A DNA stretch of 64,000 nt from Psychrobacter jeotgali (GCF_904846315.1 NZ_CAJHAF010000001.1:1240001-1304000), one strand, 5' to 3'; positions 1 through 10,364 are shown, counted from the first letter of the stretch. A program made the numbers and translations. The notes: a model not told the origin generated them from the sequence alone.

Positions 1-306
1 GGCTTTAAACATGCAGAAGAAGATAAAAATGCGCGCTCATTAATAGAAACCAAAGTAGAAGCCGAACGTGAGCTCCTAGCATTACAATCCGCGCTTACTG
101 AGTTTGCAGCTTTGTTAGATGACGATGAAATACAACAGATGAGTCTGCAAATGCAAGCTCTACAAACCGCGCTTGAGAGCGACGATTTAACCCTTATCGA
201 AGCTAAACAAGTGGACTTAAAGCCGCATAGCGATGCTTTTGCTGCTCGTATTATGAACCAAAGTATTAAAACCAGTATGGCCGGTACTAGTGCCCAAGAT
301 TGGTAA
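1..306 (+). CDS. hscA: Fe-S cluster assembly chaperone HscA, C-terminal fragment
   Basis: This is the last 101 codons of a gene entering from the left edge, with its reading frame open from base 1 and stop TAA at 304-306. The visible part is an alpha-helical, Glu/Gln/Leu-rich segment beginning GFKHAEEDKNARSL. It matches the C-terminal lid of the Hsp70-type substrate-binding domain of HscA, the specialised chaperone that helps transfer clusters from the IscU scaffold. The ATPase domain and most of the substrate-binding domain lie outside the window. The gene is followed 90 bp later by an Isc-type ferredoxin, the usual hscB-hscA-fdx order, and this neighbour is the main reason for choosing HscA over DnaK. 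The fragment alone would be only moderately diagnostic. Confidence 0.85.
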   Translation, partial: GFKHAEEDKNARSLIETKVEAERELLALQSALTEFAALLDDDEIQQMSLQMQALQTALESDDLTLIEAKQVDLKPHSDAFAARIMNQSIKTSMAGTSAQDW

Positions 307-396
307 AATTACGACTGAAAAGATAATAGCGCTTTCTAATTTATAACTTTTTATATTCAAAACTTTCTGAAACAAATAGTAGCGGATAGAATAATT

Positions 397-735
397 ATGC
401 CAAAGATTACAGTACTACCCCATCATGAAATCTGTCCTGAAGGGACTGAAGTTGAGCTAGAGCCTGGTAGCAATTTATGTAAAGGGCTATTAGAAAAAGG
501 TATCAAAATTGAGCATGCCTGCGAGATGTCGAAAGCCTGTACCACTTGTCATGTTGTGGTGCGTAAAGGATTCGATAATTTGGATGAAATGGATGATATC
601 GAAGCGGATTTACTTGACCGTGCTTGGGGACTTGAGCCAGACTCACGCCTATCTTGTCAGGTAATGATTGAAGATGAAGACTTGACGATTGAGATACCTA
701 AATATACTTTAAACCATGCTAAAGAAAATCATTAA
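397..735 (+). CDS. fdx: Isc-type [2Fe-2S] ferredoxin
   Basis: A 112-residue adrenodoxin-type ferredoxin. Four cysteines are placed as the family requires: the CEMSKACTTC segment gives C-x5-C-x2-C at about residues 42, 48 and 51, and the fourth is in RLSCQV near residue 87. The protein is acidic and ends in a short family-typical tail (IPKYTLNHA). In the Isc system this ferredoxin supplies electrons for building iron-sulfur clusters on IscU with IscS. It starts at an ATG 90 bp after hscA and is probably the last gene of the isc operon, because a strong hairpin terminator follows at 768-802. The ribosome-binding site is weak, suggesting read-through from upstream. Confidence 0.95.
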   Translation: MPKITVLPHHEICPEGTEVELEPGSNLCKGLLEKGIKIEHACEMSKACTTCHVVVRKGFDNLDEMDDIEADLLDRAWGLEPDSRLSCQVMIEDEDLTIEIPKYTLNHAKENH

Positions 736-767
736 TCATGTGCTAAGTATCTTAGAGAAACTCTATT

Positions 768-802
768 AAAAAGCCAGCTATTGTAATAATAGCTGGCTTT
801 TT
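768..802. terminator. Bidirectional intrinsic terminator between fdx and the cyclase gene
   Basis: A perfect 15-bp inverted repeat (arm AAAAGCCAGCTATT, 5-nt loop) flanked by A-runs on the left and T-runs on the right. It can stop transcription from both fdx (+) and the convergent cyclase gene (-). Confidence 0.85.
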
Positions 803-830
803 AACGCCGTAGTAAACTCCACTATTTATA

Positions 831-2207
831 CTATTCAATGCCACTCTCTTCTTTATCGATACGTTCGAGTGCGAGACTTAAATGATTTTTGATTTCCTGA
901 TAGTCGTAATTTTTCATATCCTTAAAGTTTAGATGTAAATTAAATCCAGGCAAGGTATGATCCACCCACTTTGATAAACGTCCTTTATTCGCATCGGGAT
1001 CAAGCACTTGCCAAGCTTTTATCTCATTATCAAAACCTTTAAGCTGATAGCTACCTGCGTACTCACACTCATAGTCGTGACAGATATAATCATAGGTCGC
1101 TTGGCTGATTAATATATCACCTTTGCCAGCTATACTCTCCAGACGAGAGGCTAGATTGGCCTCTTTACCAATAATAGTATAGCTAAGACGATTATTACTA
1201 CCGAAATTACCAACATGGCAGTAGCCGGTAGTAATGCCGATGCGCACATACAACCCTTCAAACCCCATCAAGCGCCATTGCTGCTTCAAGCTGCGCATCT
1301 CACGGCGCATATCTATAGCCATCGCTACGCAATCCAGCGCATCCAGGCGCGCACCTTTGCTATCAGGCTCACCAAAGAAGCAAACCATACCATCACCGAT
1401 AAACTTATCCAGTACCGCACCATGCTTATTAGCAATGGTAGTCATGCAGCTCATATAAGTGTTTAGAATATCAGATAAATTATCAGCACTTAAACTGTCA
1501 GAAAGCTCTGTGAAGCCTGCAATATCAGAGAACATAATAGATAGCTTAGCGCGCTTATTAGCGACACTAACGGGATCATCAGACTTTATTATAGGCTGCC
1601 ACACTTGCGGTGGTACAAAGCGGGTTAATTTATTAATGACTGAGACCATAGTATCTAGCCGGCCAATGGTTTGCTTGGAGGCATTATCGTAGCTAATATA
1701 CTGGCGATATATATTTCCATATTGCCATAAGATCGCAACAATGCTCGCTGACAAAGTTATGGTTGGCAAAAACCCCTTATCACAGTCTATAGCGGCGCCG
1801 TTCAAGATGACACTAACATAGTAAAATACTATCATGGAGACCGCAGAAACTAGGATTAATTTAAATCGGTTTTCAGGAGCGCTAACAATCAGGCGTGCAC
1901 CTATTAATAGTCCTAGACTTAAAGAGATTATCGTACAAAACTGTACTGCACCAATGACTGTTGATAATAAAATTACCACTATATTGGAAGTCCAAAAGCT
2001 GGGCTGGCGGCGATAGTTATAAACTAAAATCATTAAACTGGGCAGAGTGATAATAATCAATAACGCCATTGAAGTGGGACTGAAATCAAAATGTAAAGCC
2101 ATTAGTACTACGGTAAGTAGTAGCACAAAAACTTCGGGATAGTCAAACTGATTACATTCATTACTATCTAACAAGACACGCTGTGGTATTTCGTCAGAAG
2201 ATGCCAT
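831..2207 (-). CDS. Membrane-anchored class III adenylate/guanylate cyclase (CyaB-like)
   Basis: A 458-residue protein. Residues about 24-165 contain five or six hydrophobic segments forming an N-terminal membrane sensor module similar in layout to MASE2. A linker follows, then a class III cyclase catalytic domain at about 220-400. Both metal-binding aspartates are present (FSDIAGFTEL, D228; FIGDGM, D272). The putative transition-state Asn351 and Arg355 lie in GKEANLASRLE. Lys268 and Thr344 at the purine-specifying positions favour ATP over GTP. Length and layout resemble the CyaB cyclase of pseudomonads, which makes cAMP for Vfr-type regulators; transfer of that role is inference. It is monocistronic and convergent with fdx. 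The start ATG has only a weak Shine-Dalgarno sequence. Confidence 0.85.
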   Translation of the reverse strand: MASSDEIPQRVLLDSNECNQFDYPEVFVLLLTVVLMALHFDFSPTSMALLIIITLPSLMILVYNYRRQPSFWTSNIVVILLSTVIGAVQFCTIISLSLGLLIGARLIVSAPENRFKLILVSAVSMIVFYYVSVILNGAAIDCDKGFLPTITLSASIVAILWQYGNIYRQYISYDNASKQTIGRLDTMVSVINKLTRFVPPQVWQPIIKSDDPVSVANKRAKLSIMFSDIAGFTELSDSLSADNLSDILNTYMSCMTTIANKHGAVLDKFIGDGMVCFFGEPDSKGARLDALDCVAMAIDMRREMRSLKQQWRLMGFEGLYVRIGITTGYCHVGNFGSNNRLSYTIIGKEANLASRLESIAGKGDILISQATYDYICHDYECEYAGSYQLKGFDNEIKAWQVLDPDANKGRLSKWVDHTLPGFNLHLNFKDMKNYDYQEIKNHLSLALERIDKEESGIE

Positions 2208-2343
2208 GTTCAGTATTCACTTTTATAAGAAAATCAGGAATAAGAAGTTTAGAATAAGCGTGGATGTAAAAATATATTAATAATTAAGTATTACTTATTT
2301 TAGGTATTATAAAACGATTTTTTTATAAAATGTAGGTTATTGA

Positions 2344-2415
2344 CTACAAAAAAAGCACCGCCCATCGCTCACTAATCTATTTAATGGATAGTAATGAGTA
2401 ATAAGCGCCGCTTTA
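2344..2415 (-). terminator. Possible imperfect terminator downstream of the HIT gene
   Basis: On the minus strand a long imperfect stem-loop (AAAGC pairs with GCTTT, with a further partly paired inner stem) ends in a run of seven T. It lies just after the HIT gene stop. Pairing is interrupted, so it is only a weak candidate. Confidence 0.35.
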
Positions 2416-2451
2416 GGTTCAATTGAAACTTAGTGTTTATTGAAGCTCGAT

Positions 2452-2883
2452 CTACATTTGCCAATCAAACGGCATTTGATGATGACCTCGTAATGCCATC
2501 ATTAGGGTTTGCTGCATTTGTGCTAATACCGCTTGGGTATAAGGGACAGCAGGAACTCCCCATACGGGCTTTGGCCACTGCATATCGTTTTGATAACGGA
2601 CAATATGATGAAAATGTAGCTGCGGGACTTGATTACCAAGCGCTGCCACATTCATTTTGTCAGCCTGAAAGGTTTTAGCTAACTGGCTGGATAACCAACT
2701 CGATTCACGCAAGAACTGTGCTTGATCGGCTTCGGATAACTCATAAAGCTCTTTGATACCAGAAACTCTCGGTACTAAAATCAGCCAAGGAAATTGACAA
2801 TCATTGATCAAACGACAGGTCGAAAGTGGAAAATCGCCCACCAAAAAACTATCGGCAGCAAGCTTGGGATGCAATTGGAACAT
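2452..2883 (-). CDS. HIT-family nucleotide-binding hydrolase
   Basis: A 143-residue single-domain histidine-triad protein. The signature is at residues 88-95 in the form QLHFHHIV, giving H90 and H92 plus H93, but Ile where the third triad histidine normally sits. The following NDMQWPKPVWG segment is typical of a proteobacterial HIT subgroup that commonly shows this variation. HIT proteins hydrolyse or transfer nucleotidyl groups from dinucleotide or AMP-conjugated substrates; the substrate here cannot be told from sequence. The start is an ATG. It lies between the cyclase gene and mfd on the same strand, with a 140-bp gap to mfd, and is probably transcribed alone or by read-through from mfd. 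Confidence 0.85.
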   Translation of the reverse strand: MFQLHPKLAADSFLVGDFPLSTCRLINDCQFPWLILVPRVSGIKELYELSEADQAQFLRESSWLSSQLAKTFQADKMNVAALGNQVPQLHFHHIVRYQNDMQWPKPVWGVPAVPYTQAVLAQMQQTLMMALRGHHQMPFDWQM

Positions 2884-3023
2884 AGTAACGGCTTCTCTTA
2901 TTATAAAATATGAATAAAATGGACTAATAGAGGCTATATATAATAAGTTATTTTATCAGGTATTCTGTCGATAAAATAGCAGCATTACCGATTAGCGCTC
3001 CCCCTTTAATCTTAAGCCTAATA

Positions 3024-6000
3024 TCACGCCGGCTCTGCTACGACATGCTCACTGAAGTAACTTAATAATTCTTGTATAGCATTCACGCGCTGTTGAGGTG
3101 TCGCAAGCTTATCGGTATTGTTATAACGAATACCCGAGGCGCCATTCATTCGATAATGCTGCCCATCTGCTTGAATCAATTTTATAATCGCCATCGCATC
3201 GACGGGAGTGTCTGGGGCAAACTCCACCGTCATATTATGACTACTGGCATCAATTTTATTAATCTGCAAAGGTTCAGCCAGCAGGCGTAGATTATGAATA
3301 GCAAATAGCTGTTTGGTTTGATCCGGTAGCGTGCCAAAACGGTCTATCATTTCGGTACGAATATCCGTAAGCGCTTCCTTATCATCGGCGTTGCTAATGC
3401 GTTTATAAAACAACAAACGTTGATGCACATCATGCAAATACTCTTCAGGTATCAACGCTGAGCTGTGTAAGTTAATCTCACTCGTAAGCGATAAAGGCGT
3501 ATTTAAATCCGGCTCTTTGCCCGCTTTGATGGCTTTGGTTGCCCGCTCTAGCATATCCATATATAAGCTAAAGCCGATAGCTTGCATGTTACCACTTTGC
3601 TGTTTACCCAATATCTCGCCGGCACCGCGAATCTCTAAATCTTCACTGGCTAGCATGAAGCCTGCGCCCAAGGTGTTGGCTCTCTGAATAGCATGCAAGC
3701 GCCGTTTGGCATCGCCTTTTAGACCTTTTAAAGAAGGTACTAATAGGTAGCAGTAAGCTTGATGATGGCTACGCCCTACTCGGCCGCGTAGCTGATGCAG
3801 CTGAGCTAAACCAAATTTATCGGCACGCTCAATGATAATAGTATTGGCATTCGGGATATCAATACCAGTTTCAATAATGGTTGAGCACACCAAAACATTG
3901 AACTTTTTATGGTAAAACTGCTGCATAACCTGTTCAAGCTGACGCTCTTGCATCTGTCCGTGAGCAACGCCTACCCGAGCCTCTGGTACTAGCTCCCGAA
4001 TGGTTTCCGCCATGCGCTCAATACTAGCCACGTCATTATGCAGCAGATACACTTGCCCGCCGCGTAATAGCTCACGCAGTATCGCCTCTTTCATCAAAGC
4101 ATCTGTTTTTTGCATCACAAAAGTCTTAATCGCTAGGCGACGGGCGGGCGGCGTGGCAATAATAGACATATCACGCATACCTGATAGCGCCATATTGAGC
4201 GTCCTTGGGATGGGCGTTGCCGTCATGGACATACTATCAACATTGGTCTGAATAGCTTTTATACGCTCTTTGTGACGCACTCCAAAGCGATGCTCTTCAT
4301 CAACAATCATCAGACCTAAATTAGCAAATTTAACATCTGGCTGTAATAATTTATGCGTGCCGATGACGATATCTACTTTGCCAGCAGCTAAATCCGTTAA
4401 CACTGTTTCTTGATGTTTTTTACCACCGAAACGTGACAGAGTCTCAATACGTACTGGCCAGTCCGCAAAACGGTCACGGAAGTTGTCTTCATGTTGTCCT
4501 GCCAGCAAGGTCGTGGGCACCAAAACTGCCACTTGATAGCCAGCGCTGACTGCAATAAAAGCAGCACGCATGGCCACTTCGGTTTTACCAAAGCCCACAT
4601 CGCCGCAAATCAGTCGATCCATTGGCTGATTCTGCTTCATATCATGGATGACGGCTTGAATAGCATTGGCCTGATCGGGAGTCTCTTCAAACGCAAATTG
4701 ACTGGCAAATAGCTCGTACTGAGAGATATCCATTTTAAAGTTAATACCGACTTTGGCTTCACGCCTTGCCTGCATATTAAGCAGCTCTGCCGCTACATCA
4801 TGAATCTGCTCGAGCGCCTTTTGCTTGGCTTTATCCCATTTGCCACTACCAATTTTATGCAGCGGTGCTAGCGCTGGATCGCCGCCACTATAGCGGCTAA
4901 TCATTTGCAAATTAGCCACCGGCACATAAATACTAGCATCGTCAGCGTACTTTAGATGAATGAACTCTTGCTCACCGTCGCCGACATCCAAGGTAATTAG
5001 ACCGTTATAGCGCCCGATACCGTGCTCAATGTGCACGACAGGACTGCCCTCAGTCATCTCAGTGACGCTCTTGACCAAAAACTCTTCTGAAACCCCGCCA
5101 CTTTGGCGACGACGACGGGTTTGTAGCACTTGACGACCAAATAGCTGAGTCTCGCTAATCATTACCAAGCGCTCAGGGATATAAACCCCGCGCTCAATAG
5201 GAGCCACGGTCAGTCCTACCTGTGGACGCTGGTTTTGATTGTGAATATGCTCTTTATTATGGGCTAAAAAGTCTCTGAAACTATCATAGGCTTGTATATC
5301 AATTTTGCCTTTGAATAGCTCAATCAAAATCTCACGGCGACCCGCCGTTTCGGCGACTACTAATACTGGCGTATTGCTCTGCATTTGAGTATCTAAAAAC
5401 CCTAACAGCTCAGATAGAGGCTCGGCTTTTTGATGATTAATAGCCAGCTGCGGCGGTTGCTGGGCGCTTAAAGTCACTAAGCCCTGAGGTTTGTGAGATT
5501 CTGAATCTCTATCAGACTTATCAGGATTTTTATTTTGATCTTTAGCGGTGTCTATTACAGTAAGCAACTCTTCGCGTGCACTCAATATTACTCGTGGATA
5601 ATGATTAAGCTGCTCGTTAAGCAGGTTCGCAGTTAGATATAACCACTCAGGGGCGACAATAGGTTTATCAATATCGTGCCGACGCTCTTCGTAGCGGCGC
5701 TGAATCTGTGACCAATAATCAACTTGACGCTCCCCAATCAGCTCATCGGTAATAAATAGAGCATTATCAGGCAAGTAAGCAAATAAACTGCTCTCTTGAC
5801 GCCAATCTTCTAAATCAAAAAACAGCGGCTGATAATACTCTAAACCGCTACTGGCAATGCCTGCCATCACATCTTTATGCAGCTCAAACTTACGGCTGCT
5901 GGTATTAGGAAACATCGCCGCAAAGTTCGTCCGAAAGGTTTCGCGGCCCTCATCTAGCGGAAACTCTTTAGCTGGCAATATCTGAAACTTTTTAATAGGT

Positions 6001-6737
6001 TTAGAGATATCAGGCAATTTATGTAATAGTGATAAAGACTCTGCTCCCATACTATTATCTTTGCCTGAGATCATATTTTTGAGATCGTCATCTGTCAGCG
6101 TACGCTGAGTCTGCGGATGAAAAAAGCGGATAGTTTCAATTTCATCATCGAATAAATCTAGGCGCAGCGGAAAAGGCTGCCCCATCGCAAAAATATCAAC
6201 AATGCTACCACGAACAGCAAACTCGCCGGGCTCAAAGACATTCTCAACCGCACGATAGCCCGCCTTTGCCAACAGCTCGCGCTGAGTATTGATATCGAAT
6301 CTATCCCCAACGCTCAAATCAAAATGCTGCCCGATAAGCCAGCTTGGCGGAGCGACCCGGTGCATCAGTGCCTGTATTGAAATCAGCAGCACACCTGATG
6401 ATGGCATATCGGTTAGCAGATTAATACGCTCGCTGACGATATCTTGATGCGGTGATAGCTCATCATAAGTTAGCGTCTCCCAATCTGGGAATACATAAGC
6501 ATCGACCCCGCAAAACGCCAGCTCAGTCTCTATTTGATTGAGCTGATTTTGATCGCGAGTCACAACGATTTTTAGCCGATCAGCGATTTCCCATAAAGGC
6601 GTCTTGACTAAGCTTGCCAGCCAAAGACTACTAACCGCACCGTGAACCGGTGCCAGCCAACGTTTTTGGGTGTCTTTAATAGGAAATAGTTGCTGGTTGA
6701 TAGGCGCAAACGCGTCAGTTAAAGCGGTGATAGGCAT
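3024..6737 (-). CDS. mfd: Transcription-repair coupling factor Mfd
   Basis: A protein of about 1237 residues, somewhat longer than E. coli Mfd (1148). The N-terminal UvrB-like part contains [15 protein letters not shown] and [13 protein letters not shown]. The RNA-polymerase-interacting domain is seen in GIGRYNGL and [10 protein letters not shown] RecG-like SF2 translocase follows, with Walker [16 protein letters not shown] box VDEEHRFGV, motif [14 protein letters not shown] and motif [11 protein letters not shown], then a C-terminal TRCF domain. Mfd removes RNA polymerase stalled at lesions and recruits UvrA. A low-complexity insertion of about 25 residues ([20 protein letters not shown]) lies in the N-terminal half. 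I chose the ATG at 6737; an in-frame TTG at 6752 adds five residues, and neither has a clear ribosome-binding site. Confidence 0.97.
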   Translation of the reverse strand: MPITALTDAFAPINQQLFPIKDTQKRWLAPVHGAVSSLWLASLVKTPLWEIADRLKIVVTRDQNQLNQIETELAFCGVDAYVFPDWETLTYDELSPHQDIVSERINLLTDMPSSGVLLISIQALMHRVAPPSWLIGQHFDLSVGDRFDINTQRELLAKAGYRAVENVFEPGEFAVRGSIVDIFAMGQPFPLRLDLFDDEIETIRFFHPQTQRTLTDDDLKNMISGKDNSMGAESLSLLHKLPDISKPIKKFQILPAKEFPLDEGRETFRTNFAAMFPNTSSRKFELHKDVMAGIASSGLEYYQPLFFDLEDWRQESSLFAYLPDNALFITDELIGERQVDYWSQIQRRYEERRHDIDKPIVAPEWLYLTANLLNEQLNHYPRVILSAREELLTVIDTAKDQNKNPDKSDRDSESHKPQGLVTLSAQQPPQLAINHQKAEPLSELLGFLDTQMQSNTPVLVVAETAGRREILIELFKGKIDIQAYDSFRDFLAHNKEHIHNQNQRPQVGLTVAPIERGVYIPERLVMISETQLFGRQVLQTRRRRQSGGVSEEFLVKSVTEMTEGSPVVHIEHGIGRYNGLITLDVGDGEQEFIHLKYADDASIYVPVANLQMISRYSGGDPALAPLHKIGSGKWDKAKQKALEQIHDVAAELLNMQARREAKVGINFKMDISQYELFASQFAFEETPDQANAIQAVIHDMKQNQPMDRLICGDVGFGKTEVAMRAAFIAVSAGYQVAVLVPTTLLAGQHEDNFRDRFADWPVRIETLSRFGGKKHQETVLTDLAAGKVDIVIGTHKLLQPDVKFANLGLMIVDEEHRFGVRHKERIKAIQTNVDSMSMTATPIPRTLNMALSGMRDMSIIATPPARRLAIKTFVMQKTDALMKEAILRELLRGGQVYLLHNDVASIERMAETIRELVPEARVGVAHGQMQERQLEQVMQQFYHKKFNVLVCSTIIETGIDIPNANTIIIERADKFGLAQLHQLRGRVGRSHHQAYCYLLVPSLKGLKGDAKRRLHAIQRANTLGAGFMLASEDLEIRGAGEILGKQQSGNMQAIGFSLYMDMLERATKAIKAGKEPDLNTPLSLTSEINLHSSALIPEEYLHDVHQRLLFYKRISNADDKEALTDIRTEMIDRFGTLPDQTKQLFAIHNLRLLAEPLQINKIDASSHNMTVEFAPDTPVDAMAIIKLIQADGQHYRMNGASGIRYNNTDKLATPQQRVNAIQELLSYFSEHVVAEPA

Positions 6738-6828
6738 AGCAAATAGAATCAAAGTTAGAAGTCAGGGGACTATTATACGAACATTTTCGCCATTGACCAA
6801 AATTAATGCCGTAACGGTTTGTCACTGT

Positions 6829-6856
6829 TTGACAATAGTCAGTTATTTGTTACTAT
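6829..6856 (+). promoter_or_regulatory. Sigma70-like promoter, probably for the BCCT transporter
   Basis: TTGACA (6829-6834) is a consensus -35 box, separated by 16 bp from TACTAT (6851-6856), a 5/6 match to the -10 consensus. It points toward the transporter gene, about 390 bp downstream, implying a long untranslated leader. Confidence 0.5.
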
Positions 6857-7096
6857 AGCCTATTTTTTGGGCTATAACACTTTAATGCGCTTCTATTAAT
6901 AGATATTTTTAAATACTAATTAGCGTATCTCCCATCCTTTATATCTATTCGATCTTGGTGTCCTCTCAATTATTGTATGAGAAGCCGAGATTCTTAGACC
7001 GTTATTTCTTTAACTGTCATTTATTAAAACTCGCTTTTAATAACCCATTGTCTCTTGGTGCTTTTGGAATTTAACACTTTCAAAACTTGCTACTTT

Positions 7097-7128
7097 TAGA
7101 GTTGGTCTTGAGTAGAGTTGGTCTTGAG
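7097..7128. repeat. Perfect 16-bp tandem duplication in the BCCT leader
   Basis: TAGAGTTGGTCTTGAG occurs twice back to back with no mismatch, about 130 bp upstream of the transporter start. It could be a regulator-binding repeat or a recent slippage duplication. Confidence 0.7.
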
Positions 7129-7256
7129 GCAATCTCTAATCGGTATGGCCTTTTTAATTATTTGAAGCTTGTAGCTGCGAGAATTATTTGCTTTTAGTAA
7201 ATAAAAGACGCACAACAGCGTCCAGCACAGCTACCTCATCAGGAGATTCGTCACCT

Positions 7257-8891
7257 ATGAACGAGCACAGAAAAATCCCCAAACATCTTCTTGAAAAATT
7301 TCGTCGCCGCCTATATAGCACCGAACATCGAGTGGGCGACAATAATGTAAAGATATTAGGCTTAGACCTGCATCGACCTGTATTTTTTACTACCGCAATT
7401 GCTGTGGTTGGTTTTGTATTATTTGCTCTGCTATTACCTCAGACCGCTAATTTGTGGCTAAATGGAGCCAAAGATTGGGTGGTGAATGGTTTTGATTGGC
7501 TGTTCGTCAGTACTGCCAATATTATGGTTATATTTTGCTTAATACTGATCGTTTCTCCTTATGGCAGTATTCGGATTGGCGGTATTTATGCTAAGCCTGA
7601 TTTTAACCGGCGCTCCTGGCTTTCGATGTTGTTTGCTGCAGGAATGGGCATTGGCCTGATGTTTTGGAGTGTGGCAGAACCGCTAGCTTATGCTAGCGGC
7701 TGGGCAGGAACACCGCTTAATATTCAAGCAGACACCCCAGAGGCTTACCGTGCCGCCATGGGCGCAACTATGTATCACTGGGGTCTACATCCGTGGGCAA
7801 TTTATGCAGTTGTCGGGTTATCATTAGCATTATTTGCTTATAACTTTCGCTTTCCGCTTACTATGCGTTCGGTCTTTTATCCGCTGTTTAAAGAAAAAAC
7901 GTGGGGACTTCCTGGGCATATTATTGATATCTTGGCGGTTTTGGCTACTATCTTTGGTTTAGCTACTTCGTTAGGATTGGGCGCACAACAAGCAGCCAGT
8001 GGTCTTAACTACCTGTTTGGTTGGAACTTTGCTGGTAACTCGCTTGAGATTGTCATTATCATATCAGTCACTATTCTTGCCACATTTTCGGTGGCGCGCG
8101 GTTTAGACGGCGGAGTCAAGCTATTAAGTAATATCAATATGATGGTGGCTTTATTACTGCTTCTTTTTGTATTTTTTGTGGGTAATTCTTTTGGTCTGCT
8201 GGGGAAAATTGCTCAAACGACGGTCGATTATGCTACTTATATTCTGCCATTATCGAACCCAGTAGGCCGTAGCGATAACGAGTTTTTTCATGGCTGGACG
8301 GTGTTTTATTGGGCGTGGTGGATTAGCTGGTCACCGTTTGTAGGGATGTTTATTGCTCGTATCTCCAAAGGTCGTACCGTACGCGAGTTTATTACCTCAG
8401 TCATGTTAGCGCCTACTTTAGTCACTATCGTTTGGATGACTGTCTTTGGGCAGTCAGGGTTAAGCCAATATAAAAACCAAGTGGGCGAGTTGGCAGGCGG
8501 CGTTAGTAACGCCTCTTTAACGCTCTTTCAAATGCTCGAAAACTTGCCACTTGGCGCTATTACCTCATTAGTGGCGGTGGTTTTGGTTATGGTTTTCTTT
8601 ATAACCTCATCAGACTCAGGCTCGTTAGTGATTGATACCATTACCGCTGGAGGTAAACTTGAAGCATCAATAATGCAGCGTATATTTTGGGCAGTTGCTC
8701 AAGGTCTAATTGCTATTGCTTTACTTTATGGCGGCGGCGCCGAGGCACTTAAAACCATTCAGTCAGGTTCAGTAAGTACTGGTCTACCCTTTACCTCAAT
8801 ACTGATTGTTATGTGCGTGAGTCTGTGGCTGGGGCTGCGGCGGATTTATAAAGCCCGCGAACAAATGCTCTCGGAGCTGGAGAAATACTAG
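7257..8891 (+). CDS. BCCT-family betaine/choline/carnitine transporter
   Basis: A 544-residue integral membrane protein with about 12 hydrophobic segments. Family signatures are GMGIGLMFWSVAEPL near residues 130-145 and the aromatic, Trp-rich segment WTVFYWAWWISWSPFVGMF near 350-370, which forms the quaternary-ammonium site in BCCT carriers. FITSSDSGSLVIDT is also typical. These carriers import glycine betaine, choline or related compatible solutes, usually driven by Na+ or H+. The exact substrate cannot be assigned. I chose the ATG at 7257, preceded by AGGAG at 7241-7245; an upstream in-frame TTG at 7188 would add 23 polar residues and has no ribosome-binding site. It is monocistronic, ends at a shared terminator, and is a likely osmoprotection gene. 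Confidence 0.92.
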   Translation: MNEHRKIPKHLLEKFRRRLYSTEHRVGDNNVKILGLDLHRPVFFTTAIAVVGFVLFALLLPQTANLWLNGAKDWVVNGFDWLFVSTANIMVIFCLILIVSPYGSIRIGGIYAKPDFNRRSWLSMLFAAGMGIGLMFWSVAEPLAYASGWAGTPLNIQADTPEAYRAAMGATMYHWGLHPWAIYAVVGLSLALFAYNFRFPLTMRSVFYPLFKEKTWGLPGHIIDILAVLATIFGLATSLGLGAQQAASGLNYLFGWNFAGNSLEIVIIISVTILATFSVARGLDGGVKLLSNINMMVALLLLLFVFFVGNSFGLLGKIAQTTVDYATYILPLSNPVGRSDNEFFHGWTVFYWAWWISWSPFVGMFIARISKGRTVREFITSVMLAPTLVTIVWMTVFGQSGLSQYKNQVGELAGGVSNASLTLFQMLENLPLGAITSLVAVVLVMVFFITSSDSGSLVIDTITAGGKLEASIMQRIFWAVAQGLIAIALLYGGGAEALKTIQSGSVSTGLPFTSILIVMCVSLWLGLRRIYKAREQMLSELEKY

Positions 8892-8936
8892 TCTCAAAAC
8901 ATTAAAGCAAAAATTACTCAACTCTCAGTTATCTGA

Positions 8937-8974
8937 CAAAAAACCCCAATCTATTAACATAGACTGGGGTTTTG
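8937..8974. terminator. Bidirectional terminator between the BCCT gene and rraA
   Basis: An inverted repeat with ACCCCA and TCTAT arms separated by one mismatch, a short AT loop, and A- and T-runs on the outer sides. It lies between two convergent genes. Confidence 0.8.
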
Positions 8975-8997
8975 ATATTTTGAATGCTTACCCTATC

Positions 8998-9534
8998 TTA
9001 ATCGATCAAAGGTTTATCGCTAGCAATGATGCCGTTATTATCGGCATAAACGAACATTCCTGAGTTCAAAGTCAAATCACCAAAACTAATTTCAAGGTCA
9101 ATTTGCCCTTCATCACGGCGAGTTGATTTGCGCGGGATGCACCCCAATGCCATAACCCCAATATCCATCTGCGCCATATCGTCAACATCACGGACACAGC
9201 CGTAGACTATTACGCCCGCCCAGCCATTATCGATAGCGGATTGGGCAATCATATCACCGAGCAAGGCGCAGCGCATAGAACCGCCGCCATCAACCACCAG
9301 CACTTTGCCTTCCCCATTTTTATCTTTACCATCACTATTTAATAGCGCTTTGACTCGGCTATTATCTTCAAAGCATTTAACGGTTACAATCTCACCGCAG
9401 AACTTATCTTTAGCACCAAAACTATAAAACGATTTGCCTTCGATATTAGGTAAACAGACCTGCGATTCTGGGTTAGCATCCAATAAGTCACAAGTGACAA
9501 AATTCTCTTTGGTCATAGCTGTTGATTCTGACAT
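8998..9534 (-). CDS. rraA: RraA-family protein (regulator of ribonuclease E activity / aldolase fold)
   Basis: A 178-residue protein, slightly longer than E. coli RraA (161). It has the family core VVDGGGSMRCALLGDMIAQ near residues 80-98 followed by GVIVYGCVRDVDDM. RraA forms a trimeric ring that binds RNase E and slows RNA decay. Closely related proteins act as 4-hydroxy-4-methyl-2-oxoglutarate aldolases, and sequence alone cannot exclude that; the GD..R..D pattern needed for the aldolase site is partly visible. A strong ribosome-binding site (AAGGAGAG) precedes the ATG. It stands alone between terminated neighbours. Confidence 0.88.
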   Translation of the reverse strand: MSESTAMTKENFVTCDLLDANPESQVCLPNIEGKSFYSFGAKDKFCGEIVTVKCFEDNSRVKALLNSDGKDKNGEGKVLVVDGGGSMRCALLGDMIAQSAIDNGWAGVIVYGCVRDVDDMAQMDIGVMALGCIPRKSTRRDEGQIDLEISFGDLTLNSGMFVYADNNGIIASDKPLID

Positions 9535-9656
9535 GATTATACTCTCCTTGTTAATATTTTGATTATTGATTAGTAGTATTATGATTTTTTATAGCGTTAA
9601 TAACGCTTAGGCTATTTATAATTATAGATAAACGTTTTTAAAGGCTTGGTTTTATA

Positions 9657-10364
9657 TTAATGTTTTACCCGCGTCATCGCAAGCATCTGCTTATTCTCGA
9701 TTATAGTTGTGGTGCCCGTATTGGTTAATAACTCTGGACGATATTTACGGCGCTCATAACTGTCTTGTGCCGTCACTGCCATAGCTATGGCTACTCTTTT
9801 AGCGGAGATAGGATGTAATGGTAACGCTTCTGAGACTAGCGGTGAGATCATTTTAAAGGCTTTTTGGCTGATACTTTCAAGTGGTCGACCTTTATGTTTA
9901 CCTAAAAGCAAAGAAGGACGAAAGATAAATAACTGTGGGAAATTTAACGCCATAATAGACTGTTCCGTTTCAGCTTTTACGCGGTTATATAAGAACCGAC
10001 TGTCTTGATCAGCGTTGGCAGCCGATAGTAAATAGAAGTTTTCAACGCCGTTTTTATGACAAAGCTTTGCAAATTTTACATTATAATCATGATCGACTTT
10101 TCGAAATGCTTCATCGCTTCCTGCCTGCTTTTTGGTAGTGCCGAGACAGCTAAAAGCATCGGTATTATTATTGGCATTCACACTAGCAAATACTTCAGCT
10201 AAATTATCAAAATCACTAAGCTGATAAAAACGCATATAGGAATTGATATAACGTGGCGGTCGCCGAGCAATCACAATCAAAGTGTCATAAAGCTCGCTTA
10301 ACTGCTTAATGAGGCGTTGCCCAACCAATCCTGTGGCGCCGATTACAATTGCTTTTCGCTGCAT
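9657..10364 (-). CDS. NAD(P)-binding Rossmann-fold oxidoreductase (HTATIP2/YbjT-like)
   Basis: A 235-residue atypical short-chain dehydrogenase/epimerase. The N-terminus reads KAIVIGATGLVGQRL, the dinucleotide-binding GxTGxxG loop. A CLGTT segment lies in the middle, and YNRVKAETE near residues 130-140 supplies the Tyr-x3-Lys pair of the SDR active site. It resembles the HTATIP2/TIP30 branch of NAD(P)H-binding proteins, with the FRPSLLLG segment typical of that group. No specific substrate can be given. It lies 122 bp upstream of rraA on the same strand; no terminator is seen between them, so co-transcription is possible. Confidence 0.8.
   Translation of the reverse strand: MQRKAIVIGATGLVGQRLIKQLSELYDTLIVIARRPPRYINSYMRFYQLSDFDNLAEVFASVNANNNTDAFSCLGTTKKQAGSDEAFRKVDHDYNVKFAKLCHKNGVENFYLLSAANADQDSRFLYNRVKAETEQSIMALNFPQLFIFRPSLLLGKHKGRPLESISQKAFKMISPLVSEALPLHPISAKRVAIAMAVTAQDSYERRKYRPELLTNTGTTTIIENKQMLAMTRVKH

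Larger units (their letters stand above)
6753..7256. other. Divergent intergenic region between mfd and the BCCT gene
   Basis: 504 bp with no convincing gene. It contains a good plus-strand promoter (6829-6856), a perfect 16-bp tandem repeat (7097-7128) and the ribosome-binding site of the transporter gene. The region between promoter and start codon would make a leader of about 395 nt. I recognise no riboswitch in it. Confidence 0.6.
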
